Under the pieces are notes generated by a model, which did no database searches, had not been told where the DNA came from, and saw nothing but the letters and a program-made list of their open reading frames with translations. From Paracoccaceae bacterium (GTDB taxonomy: Bacteria > Pseudomonadota > Alphaproteobacteria > Rhodobacterales > Rhodobacteraceae), in NCBI GenBank assembly GCA_026982255.1, contig JALSHL010000034.1, forward strand, positions 1 through 5,940: 5,940 nucleotides of DNA, written 5' to 3'. The stretch's first letter is position 1, and each line of letters starts with the position of its first letter. The position numbers were made by a program, and so were the translations under genes. Shown piece after piece: positions 1 through 5,654 of this stretch.

Positions 1-601
1 GCGCATCGAAGCTGCCGTAATGGTCCATGTGTTCCGGGTCGATATTGGTGACAATCGCCACGGTTGCGGGCAAACGGTTGAAGGTGCCGTCGGATTCATC
101 CGCTTCCACCACCATCCATTCGGAATCGCCCATCCGCGCGTTCGAGCCATAGGCGTGGATGATCCCGCCGTTGATCACCGTCGGGTCAATACCGCCACCA
201 TCCAGCAGCGCCGCCACCATGGATGTGGTCGTGGTCTTGCCATGCGTCCCCGCCACCGCGATATTGGATTTGAGGCGCATCAACTCCGCCAGCATCTCGG
301 CACGGCGCACCACCGGCAGACCGTTCAGCCGCGCCGCGTCCAGTTCGGGGTTGCCCGGCTTGATGGCGCTGGAAATCACCACCACCTCGGCCCCGTCCAG
401 ATTTTCCGCCCGCTGCCCGACAAACACCTTCGCGCCCAGACTTTCCAGCCGGTCGGTGATTTTGCCGGCCTTCAGGTCCGACCCCTGCACGGTATAGCCG
501 TGGCTCAGCAGCACCTCGGCAATGCCGGACATGCCGATGCCGCCGATGCCGACAAAATGGATCGGGCCGAGTTCATGCGGAAGGCGGGTTTCAGCGTTCA
601 C
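1..601 (-). CDS. murC: UDP-N-acetylmuramate--L-alanine ligase MurC (N-terminal 200 residues; 3' end outside window)
   Basis: MurC is the cytoplasmic Mur ligase that uses ATP to join L-alanine to UDP-MurNAc, the first step of stem-peptide assembly. The reading frame is open from a GTG at 601-599 to the window edge, giving 200 of the roughly 470 residues usual for the family. Visible motifs in order are the UDP-binding glycine loop VGIGGIGMSG (residues 17-26), the Mur ligase ATP-binding P-loop GTHGKTTTT (118-126), EADESDGTF (166-174), and TNIDPEHMDHYG (185-196) of the central domain. The GTG start is chosen because it gives the family N-terminus just ahead of LGPIHFVGIGG and has AAGGA (613-609) seven bases upstream. 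One base separates it from the murG stop, so it is co-transcribed and probably coupled with murG. The glycine loop and GTHGKTT exclude MurD, MurE and MurF. Identification is firm; only the missing C-terminal ligase domain cannot be judged. Confidence 0.96.
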   Translation of the reverse strand, partial: MNAETRLPHELGPIHFVGIGGIGMSGIAEVLLSHGYTVQGSDLKAGKITDRLESLGAKVFVGQRAENLDGAEVVVISSAIKPGNPELDAARLNGLPVVRRAEMLAELMRLKSNIAVAGTHGKTTTTSMVAALLDGGGIDPTVINGGIIHAYGSNARMGDSEWMVVEADESDGTFNRLPATVAIVTNIDPEHMDHYGSFDA

Positions 602-602
602 G

Positions 603-1700
603 TCAGTTTCCTTTTCCGGCCAGCATTTCCACCAGGATCGCCAGTTCTTTCGTCGCCTGCGGCTTGCCGAGCGCAAGAGCCGCCTGCGCCATGGCGCGCG
701 CCCCGTCCTCGTCCGACAATATCGCCGCTATATGCCCCGAGAGGGTCTCGGGCGTAAAGACATTTTCCTGCAAAACAAAGGCCGCGCCGCTTTCCTCCAG
801 CGGGCGGGCATTGGCGCTCTGCTCGTCGCGCACCGCAATCGCCAGCGGCACGAGGATCGAGGGGCGTCCGATCACGGTAATATCGGCAATCGAGGAGGCC
901 CCCGCCCGCGAAATCACCAGTTGCGCCGCCTCCATGCGTTCCGGCACATCGTCGAAAAACGTCTGCACATCCGCTGCCACACCGATCGCCTCGTAGCTTT
1001 TGACCACCAGATCCAGATCCGCCAGCCGCGCCTGATGCGAGATGCTCAGATATTGCAACATCCCCTCGGGCAACATGGCAATCGCCTCGGGCACCACGCG
1101 CGACAGGATGCTCGCCCCCTGCGAGCCGCCCATCACCAGCAGGTGCATCGGACGGGTTCCCGGCGCCTGATAGGGCGCGCCCGCCTTGGCCAGAACCGCG
1201 CCGCGCACCGGATTGCCCGTATGCACCGCATTCGCCCCTGCCGGCAATTCCGTCGGCCAGACCGAGCAGGCCACCGCATCCACCCGCGTCGCAAACGGCT
1301 GGTTCACCCGCCCCAGCACACCGTTCTGTTCATGCACCATACGCGGCAAACGCAACAGATAGGCCGCCGTCATCGCCGGAATCGACGGATAGCCGCCAAA
1401 ACCCACAACCACCGAGGGCCGGTCACGCCGCATGGAGCGCCACGCGCTGAACACCCCCGCCGCAATACGGAACGGCAACAGCAGCTTCGCCGGAATACCC
1501 CCGCGCGACGGCGTGGCCGAGGACACGACCTCGCGCTCCACCTCTTGCGGGAAATTGCCGGAATAGCGGTTGCCGCGCACATCGGTGGACAGCTTCACCC
1601 GCCAGCCGCGTGCCAGCATCTCCTCGGCCAGCGCCTGCGCCGGAAACATATGCCCGCCGGTCCCGCCGGCCGCGATCACCAGAAGCGGTTTTCTATTCAT
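603..1700 (-). CDS. murG: UDP-GlcNAc:undecaprenyl-PP-MurNAc-pentapeptide GlcNAc transferase MurG
   Basis: MurG is the GT-B fold, membrane-associated transferase at the inner face of the cytoplasmic membrane that adds GlcNAc from UDP-GlcNAc to lipid I, making lipid II. The product is 365 residues, normal for the family. The N-terminal acceptor domain carries the glycine loop GGTGGH (12-17), GFGGYPS (100-106) and HEQNGVLGRVNQ (123-134). The linker region has TGNPVR (161-166). The C-terminal nucleotide-sugar domain has GGSQGA (191-196), SRAGASS (264-270) and DEQSANA (292-298). The frame stays open to an ATG at 1736, but that would add an unusual MIWARFWARRRA leader inside ftsW. The ATG at 1700-1698 gives the family start MNRKPLLVIAAGG and has AAGG and AGGG purine runs upstream. 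It overlaps the end of ftsW by 8 bp, and the murC start lies one base after its stop, so it sits in the middle of an ftsW-murG-murC transcript. No key residue is missing. Confidence 0.97.
   Translation of the reverse strand: MNRKPLLVIAAGGTGGHMFPAQALAEEMLARGWRVKLSTDVRGNRYSGNFPQEVEREVVSSATPSRGGIPAKLLLPFRIAAGVFSAWRSMRRDRPSVVVGFGGYPSIPAMTAAYLLRLPRMVHEQNGVLGRVNQPFATRVDAVACSVWPTELPAGANAVHTGNPVRGAVLAKAGAPYQAPGTRPMHLLVMGGSQGASILSRVVPEAIAMLPEGMLQYLSISHQARLADLDLVVKSYEAIGVAADVQTFFDDVPERMEAAQLVISRAGASSIADITVIGRPSILVPLAIAVRDEQSANARPLEESGAAFVLQENVFTPETLSGHIAAILSDEDGARAMAQAALALGKPQATKELAILVEMLAGKGN
609..613 (-). promoter_or_regulatory. Ribosome binding site of murC
   Basis: On the minus strand AAGGA lies within the last codons of murG, with seven bases between it and the GTG at 601-599. 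It supports the GTG as the murC start; I saw no well-placed ATG ahead of the glycine loop. Confidence 0.6.
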
Positions 1701-2865
1701 CGCCCTGCGCCTTGCCCAGAACCTCGCCCATATCATGCTGCGGCCGCTTGCGCGTCAGCGCCAGCAGGAACCCCAGCGTCATCCCCGCCGCCAGCAGGGA
1801 GGAACCGCCATAGCTCACAAACGGCAGCGTCATTCCCTTGGCCGGCAGCAGCCGCACCGCCACCCCCAGATTGATCAGCGCCTGCATCGACAGAAGCGAG
1901 GCCAGCCCGACTCCCGCCAGCCGTACAAAGGCATCCCGCTCGCGCACCAGCCGCAGCAATGCCCGCAGGGTAATGGTCAGAAACAGCGCCATGATCAGGA
2001 ACACCAGCAACACGCCGTATTCCTCGGCCGCCACCGCAATGATGAAATCCGTATGCGCATCGGGCAAGGACCACTTGACCGAGCCCTCCCCGACGCCGAC
2101 GCCGAAAATCCCGCCCTCCTGAATGGCATTGGTGGCAAAGCCGAGCTGCGTTGTCGGATCCAGATCGGGACTGAGAAACCCGTCGATCCGCCGCGCAAAA
2201 TGCGGCGAGGTATTATAGGCCAGCGTTCCCGCAGCCGCCACGCCTCCGGCCAGTCCGACCAGCAGCCAGATCGGCGCGCCGGCCACAAAATACATCAGCA
2301 TCCACGCCGCGACAATCAGCATCGCCTGCCCGAAATCCGGCTGCAACGCCAGCAACAACGCCAGCACCACAACCACCCCGAAGGATATGAGTTTACCCGG
2401 CGGCCCGTCCAGATCGGTGCTCGCCGACATCAGCCAGGCCGAAAACACCACAAATACCGGCTTCAGAAACTCCGACGGCTGCAACGAGGCAAAGCCGAGC
2501 GAATACCAGCGCACCGCCCCCTTGCCGTAATCCGTGCCCAGCCACGGCAGCAACAGCAACGCCAGAAACACGCCGAAAAAACCGATCACCGCCAGCCGCC
2601 GCACCGTCACCGGCGACTGCATTGACAGGAACACCATCCCCGCCAGCGCCGCCACCCCGAAAATCGCCTGCCGCGTGACATAGAAAAACGTCCCCAGCCC
2701 GTTGCGCTCGGCCAGGGGGGGCGAGGCCGCAAGCCCCAGCAGAATACCGATCAGGAACAGGCCCAGCACCGCCGCCAGCGACACCCTGTCAACCGTGCGC
2801 CACCATTTCGAGATCACCGGTTCCCCGGAACTGGCGACCACTGCGCCATATGCCATTTCTGTCAT
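1693..2865 (-). CDS. ftsW: Septal peptidoglycan glycosyltransferase FtsW (SEDS family)
   Basis: FtsW is the SEDS-family polymerase that links lipid II into septal glycan strands together with its class B penicillin-binding protein (FtsI/PBP3). About ten hydrophobic segments can be marked by eye, near residues 27-48, 66-84, 91-110, 133-149, 158-179, 181-198, 199-218, 274-303, 315-341 and 349-370. SEDS signatures are LQPSEFLKP (128-136), QPDFGQ (175-180), LPDAHTDFI (267-275) and FVSYGGSS (349-356). By family comparison the Asp of HTDF (D273) is the proposed catalytic residue, and it is present. I start at the ATG at 2865-2863 (390 residues, MTEMAYGAV) because rhodobacteral FtsW proteins begin this way. 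An in-frame ATG at 2898 would add 11 residues, and a TAG at 2946-2944 blocks anything longer. Neither start has a strong Shine-Dalgarno sequence. Its position in the dcw cluster next to murG favours FtsW over the paralogue RodA, which normally lies beside mrdA. It is the first gene after the murD-ftsW gap and may have its own promoter. Confidence 0.95.
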   Translation of the reverse strand: MTEMAYGAVVASSGEPVISKWWRTVDRVSLAAVLGLFLIGILLGLAASPPLAERNGLGTFFYVTRQAIFGVAALAGMVFLSMQSPVTVRRLAVIGFFGVFLALLLLPWLGTDYGKGAVRWYSLGFASLQPSEFLKPVFVVFSAWLMSASTDLDGPPGKLISFGVVVVLALLLALQPDFGQAMLIVAAWMLMYFVAGAPIWLLVGLAGGVAAAGTLAYNTSPHFARRIDGFLSPDLDPTTQLGFATNAIQEGGIFGVGVGEGSVKWSLPDAHTDFIIAVAAEEYGVLLVFLIMALFLTITLRALLRLVRERDAFVRLAGVGLASLLSMQALINLGVAVRLLPAKGMTLPFVSYGGSSLLAAGMTLGFLLALTRKRPQHDMGEVLGKAQGDE

Positions 2866-2971
2866 GAGATACCGCTCTGCCCATGTTTTGCCTGCCATCC
2901 GGCTTTCGCCCGTTTTCGGGTCTTGCCGGTATTGACGGGCAGTCTAGCCGGAATCCGGTGGTATTTCCAGA

Positions 2972-3001
2972 ATTATCACCACGCGCCCCGACATTCAGCA
3001 A
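2972..3001 (-). promoter_or_regulatory. Candidate sigma-70 type promoter for ftsW
   Basis: On the minus strand TTGCTG (3001-2996) and GATAAT (2977-2972) are separated by 18 bases. The -10 matches TATAAT at five of six positions; the -35 keeps the TTG that matters most in rhodobacteral promoters but little else. A start near 2965 would give a leader of about 100 bases before the ftsW ATG at 2865. It lies downstream of the strong palindrome, where a new promoter would be expected. This is read by eye and weak; there is no experimental or comparative support. Confidence 0.3.
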
Positions 3002-3037
3002 ATATTCGCCCCGCAGCGTATCCTCCGGCCCCGCAAC

Positions 3038-3065
3038 AAAACCACTAAACCGGTTTAGTGGTTTT
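3038..3065. terminator. Perfect 28-bp palindrome; probable intrinsic terminator after murD (alternatively an operator)
   Basis: The arms AAAACCACTAAACC (3038-3051) and GGTTTAGTGGTTTT (3052-3065) are exact reverse complements with no spacer. As RNA this folds into a 12-bp stem with a CCGG tetraloop, preceded by an A-tract and ending in a U-tract (UUUUG on the minus strand, UUUUU on the plus strand), the usual look of a bidirectional intrinsic terminator. It begins 106 bases after the murD stop. The stem is only moderately GC-rich, so efficiency is uncertain. The alternative is a protein-binding site: a TAAACCGGTTTA core with a central CG is the type of symmetric operator bound by LacI-family repressors, but no such regulator is encoded in this window. 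Confidence 0.55.
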
Positions 3066-3081
3066 TAAGGTCCGAAAAACC
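3060..3081. repeat. Inverted repeat overlapping the 28-bp palindrome
   Basis: GGTTTTT (3060-3066) and AAAAACC (3075-3081) are 7-bp exact inverted repeats around an 8-base loop. In the minus-strand transcript this hairpin forms first, and its second arm (3066-3060) takes in the opening bases of the 28-bp palindrome, so the two folds compete. Five of the seven pairs are A-U, so it is much weaker than the palindrome. It may be no more than chance in an AT-rich stretch. Confidence 0.4.
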
Positions 3082-3127
3082 CGCCAGTAAGTCATTGTTT
3101 CAATTCGAAGTTACAGAACCACCAACA

Positions 3128-3151
3128 TCCGGTTCGAAAAAATTAACCGGA
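3128..3151. repeat. Inverted repeat directly after murD
   Basis: TCCGGTT (3128-3134) and AACCGGA (3145-3151) are exact 7-bp inverted repeats around a 10-base AT-rich centre, beginning about 20 bases past the murD stop. On the minus strand a run of six T falls in the loop rather than after the stem, so it is not a standard intrinsic terminator. It could be a 3'-end stabilising hairpin or a second site for whatever binds the AAACCGGTTT core at 3047-3056. Confidence 0.4.
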
Positions 3152-3171
3152 AATTCACCGAACAGGCCGCT

Positions 3172-4572
3172 TCATTTCTCTCCCGCGACCAACGCCTCGA
3201 AGGCCTCGCCCCGCGCCTCGAAACTGGCAAACTGGTCGAAACTGGCACAGGCCGGCGCCAGCAGCACCACATCGCCCGCCCCGGCCTCGGCCTTTGCCGC
3301 CGCCACTGCCGCTTCCAGCGTGCCGGACACCACATGTGGCACCGCGCCCAGTTGCCCCGCCAGCACCTCCGCCGCCTCGCCGATCACATAGGCCTTTTTC
3401 ACCCGCCCGAACAACGGCTCCAGCGGCGCGATCCCGCCCGCCTTGGCCTGCCCGCCGACGATCCAGCGGATATTGTCGAAGGCCGCCAGCGCGTGCGAGG
3501 CCGCATCCGCATTCGTCGCCTTGGAATCATTCACAAACCGCACCCCGTCCACCTCGGCCACGATCTGGCAGCGGTGCCGCAACCCGCCGAAGGAGCGCAA
3601 CCCCTTCTCGATCAGCTTCGGCGCCAGCCCCAGCGTGCGACAGACCGCATAGGCCGCGCAGGCATTCTGGTGGTTGTGCGCCCCCGACAGGCCGGCAATA
3701 TCGCGCAAATCGACGGAGGCCATCTGCCGCCCCTTGCGCCACTCCGCCAGAAACCCCTTGCGGGCAAAAACGCTCCAGCCATTGCCCTTCAGCTTGCGAT
3801 CGACAGAAACCGAGATCACCGGATCCGCCGCGCCCGCCCCCTCGCGCATCAGATTGGCCAGATAGCGCCCCTCGACCTCGTCCACCCCGATGACCGAACG
3901 TTCCGGCCCGCCCTGCGTGAACAGCCGCCGCTTGGCCGCGAAATAGCCGCCCATACCGCCGTGCCGGTCCAGATGGTCCGGCGAAATATTCAGAAACACC
4001 GCCACATCCGGTTGCAGCATCCGCGCCAGTTCGGTCTGATAGGACGACAGCTCCAGCACCACCACCTCGCCATCCTGCGCCGGCTCCAGATCCAGCACCC
4101 CGACGCCGATATTGCCGCCCAGCTGCACCGGTTTTCCCGCATCCTGCAAAATATGGTGGATCAATGCCGAGGTCGTCGATTTTCCGTTCGATCCGGTCAC
4201 ACAGACCACGCGCGGGGTCTGGTCGAAATGGTCCCAGTCCTGCGTTGCATAGGAGCGGAAAAACAGGCTGATGTCGTTGTCCACAACCGCGCCGTGTTCC
4301 CACGCTTTTTCCACCGCCGGATGCGGTGCCGGATACAGATGCGGAATGCCGGGCGACACAATCAGCGCCCCCGTGTCCTCCCACGCCCGGTCCCGCGTCA
4401 GATCGCCGGTTTCGAACCCTTCGTCCGCGGCCAGCGCGCGCCGCTCCTCGCTGTCATCCCAGCATACCGGCGTTGCGCCACCGGCCTGCAAGGCCCGCGC
4501 ACTCGCCAGACCGGAGCGTCCCAACCCCAGAACCCCGACCCGTTTGCCGGCATATCCCTGAACCGCAATCAC
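3172..4572 (-). CDS. murD: UDP-N-acetylmuramoyl-L-alanine--D-glutamate ligase MurD
   Basis: MurD is the cytoplasmic ATP-dependent ligase that adds D-glutamate to UDP-MurNAc-L-Ala. The product has 466 residues, slightly longer than the E. coli enzyme but normal for alphaproteobacteria. The N-terminal domain starts with VLGLGRSG (14-21). The central domain has the P-loop TGSNGKST (126-133), LGGNIGV (151-157), ELSSYQ (174-179) and LNISPDHLDRHG (194-205). GAHNHQN (297-303) leads into the C-terminal domain with LRHR (331-334), NDSKATN (348-354), GGQAK (373-377) and LAPACASFDQF (438-448). SSYQTE, NDSKATN and the C-terminal ACASFDQF block identify MurD rather than other Mur ligases. The start is GTG (4572-4570), overlapping the mraY stop as GTGA. 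No good Shine-Dalgarno sequence lies ahead of it, so translation probably depends on ribosomes finishing mraY. It is the last gene before the 306-bp gap. Confidence 0.97.
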   Translation of the reverse strand: MIAVQGYAGKRVGVLGLGRSGLASARALQAGGATPVCWDDSEERRALAADEGFETGDLTRDRAWEDTGALIVSPGIPHLYPAPHPAVEKAWEHGAVVDNDISLFFRSYATQDWDHFDQTPRVVCVTGSNGKSTTSALIHHILQDAGKPVQLGGNIGVGVLDLEPAQDGEVVVLELSSYQTELARMLQPDVAVFLNISPDHLDRHGGMGGYFAAKRRLFTQGGPERSVIGVDEVEGRYLANLMREGAGAADPVISVSVDRKLKGNGWSVFARKGFLAEWRKGRQMASVDLRDIAGLSGAHNHQNACAAYAVCRTLGLAPKLIEKGLRSFGGLRHRCQIVAEVDGVRFVNDSKATNADAASHALAAFDNIRWIVGGQAKAGGIAPLEPLFGRVKKAYVIGEAAEVLAGQLGAVPHVVSGTLEAAVAAAKAEAGAGDVVLLAPACASFDQFASFEARGEAFEALVAGEK

Positions 4573-5654
4573 CGGATTTTCAGCGTGGCCAGCCCGACCA
4601 GCGCCAACACAAGCGAGATAATCCAGAAGCGGATCACGATCTGGCTTTCACCCCAGCCGCGTTTCTCGAAATGGTGGTGGATCGGCGCCATCAGGAAAAT
4701 CCGCTTACCGGTTTTCTTGTAATACAGCACCTGGATGACCACGCTCAACAGTTCGACCACGAACAGCCCGCCGATGATCGCCAGTACGATTTCATGCTTG
4801 GTCGCCACCGCAATCGCCCCCAATGCCCCGCCGAGCGCCAGCGACCCCGTATCGCCCATAAACACCGCAGCAGGCGGCGCGTTATACCACAGGAACCCCA
4901 ACCCGCCGCCAATCAGCGCCGCGACAAAAACCGTCAATTCGCCGGTGCCGGCAACATAATGCACCTCCAGATATTCGGTGAAATCCGTGCGCCCGACCAG
5001 ATAGGCGATAATCCCGAAAGACCCCGCCGCGATCATCACCGGCATAATCGCCAGCCCGTCCAGCCCGTCGGTAAAATTCACCGCATTGGCGGCTCCGACG
5101 ATCACAACCATCACGAAGGGAATATAGAGGAACCCCAGATACAGCAGCGTATCCTTCAGCATCGGAAAGGCCAGATAGGCGGAAATATCGCTGCTCTGCA
5201 GTTGCATGACCCAGAAACCGGCGACGGCCGCAATCGCGAACCCCAGCGCCAGACGGACTTTGCCCGAAACCCCGTTGTGGTTCTGTTTCGAGACCTTCAT
5301 GAAATCGTCCCAGAACCCGATGGCCCCGAAACTGTAGGTCACAAACAGCACCATCCAGACATAACCGTTGTCGAGCCGCGCCCACAGCAGCGTCGACACC
5401 AGTATCGCCCCCAGTATCAACACCCCGCCCATGGTCGGCGTGCCGGCCTTTTCCAGAATATGGCTCTGCGGCCCGTCCTCGCGGATCGGCTGCCCCTTGC
5501 CCTGCTTGCGCCGCAGCAGGTTGATCAGCGGCTGGCCAAAGATAAACCCGAACAGCAGCGCGGTAAAAAACGCCCCTCCGGCCCGGAAGGTAATATAGCG
5601 GAACAGGTTATACAGGTCGCCCCCGTCCGCCAGACCATTCAGAAAATACAGCAT
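4569..5654 (-). CDS. mraY: Phospho-N-acetylmuramoyl-pentapeptide transferase MraY
   Basis: MraY is the integral membrane enzyme that transfers phospho-MurNAc-pentapeptide from UDP to undecaprenyl phosphate, forming lipid I. The product is 361 residues, almost the same as the E. coli protein. It is strongly hydrophobic with about ten membrane segments. Conserved motifs on the cytoplasmic side are KAGTPTMGG (69-77), the catalytic aspartate pair DD (116-117), NFTDGLDG (193-200), FMGDTGSL (265-272, holding the third essential Asp, D268) and MAPIHHHFE (322-330) with the His triplet. All are intact. The ATG at 5654-5652 shares its A with the murF TAA stop (TAATG) and is preceded by a strong GGAGG, which fixes the start. 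The neighbours supply its substrate (MurF) and, through MurG, use its product. The HHH motif and cluster position exclude the relatives WecA and other polyprenyl-phosphate glycosyl-1-phosphate transferases. Confidence 0.98.
   Translation of the reverse strand: MLYFLNGLADGGDLYNLFRYITFRAGGAFFTALLFGFIFGQPLINLLRRKQGKGQPIREDGPQSHILEKAGTPTMGGVLILGAILVSTLLWARLDNGYVWMVLFVTYSFGAIGFWDDFMKVSKQNHNGVSGKVRLALGFAIAAVAGFWVMQLQSSDISAYLAFPMLKDTLLYLGFLYIPFVMVVIVGAANAVNFTDGLDGLAIMPVMIAAGSFGIIAYLVGRTDFTEYLEVHYVAGTGELTVFVAALIGGGLGFLWYNAPPAAVFMGDTGSLALGGALGAIAVATKHEIVLAIIGGLFVVELLSVVIQVLYYKKTGKRIFLMAPIHHHFEKRGWGESQIVIRFWIISLVLALVGLATLKIR

Larger units (their letters stand above)
2866..3171. other. murD-ftsW intergenic region
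   Basis: These 306 bp are the only sizeable non-coding stretch in an otherwise gapless cluster. Composition is noticeably richer in A and T than the flanking genes, especially at 3038-3160. I see three inverted repeats (3128-3151, 3060-3081, 3038-3065) in the murD-proximal half and a weak promoter-like pair (3001-2972) in the ftsW-proximal half. No convincing gene is present on either strand: the short open frames either run into ftsW out of frame or lack a plausible ribosome site. A GGAGGA at 3026-3021 on the minus strand has no start codon at a usable distance. The likely role is to end or attenuate the murF-mraY-murD transcript and to start an ftsW-murG-murC one. Confidence 0.8.

Noticed and set aside
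20..757. A 245-codon plus-strand open frame across the murC/murG junction
   Set aside because: It is antisense to two well-identified genes and has the same shadow composition.
522..1874. A 450-codon open frame on the plus strand, antisense to murG and ftsW
   Set aside because: It is very rich in Arg, His, Pro and Gln with no recognisable motif, the usual product of reading GC-rich coding DNA antisense. It is fully covered by confident minus-strand genes.
1570..2625. A 351-codon plus-strand open frame antisense to ftsW
   Set aside because: Composition is dominated by Arg, His and Gln with no membrane or enzyme motif. The opposite strand encodes an intact FtsW with all its signatures.
2944..2994. 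A 16-codon minus-strand frame (MSGRVVIILEIPPDSG) in the gap, a possible leader peptide
   Set aside because: The nearest purine-rich ribosome site (GGAGGA at 3026-3021) is about 26 bases away, too far to serve it. There is no run of regulatory codons, and the frame overlaps the candidate promoter.
2883..3068. A 61-codon plus-strand frame running from inside ftsW through the gap to the palindrome
   Set aside because: It begins antisense to ftsW and has no recognisable protein family; its stop simply falls in the AT-rich palindrome.
3143..3157. A possible CtrA box, TTAA-N7-TTCA, on the plus strand
   Set aside because: One half-site deviates from TTAA, and it lies about 140 bases upstream of the candidate promoter, next to murD. 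A single imperfect match in an AT-rich stretch is not enough.
3218..3247. Direct repeat of TCGAAACTGGCA at 3218-3229 and 3236-3247
   Set aside because: It is explained by the conserved MurD C-terminal sequence SFDQFASFE, where two similar Ser-Phe-acidic stretches use the same codons.
3334..4722. A 462-codon plus-strand open frame antisense to murD
   Set aside because: It is a low-complexity Arg/His/Pro-rich shadow frame. MurD on the other strand is complete and unambiguous.
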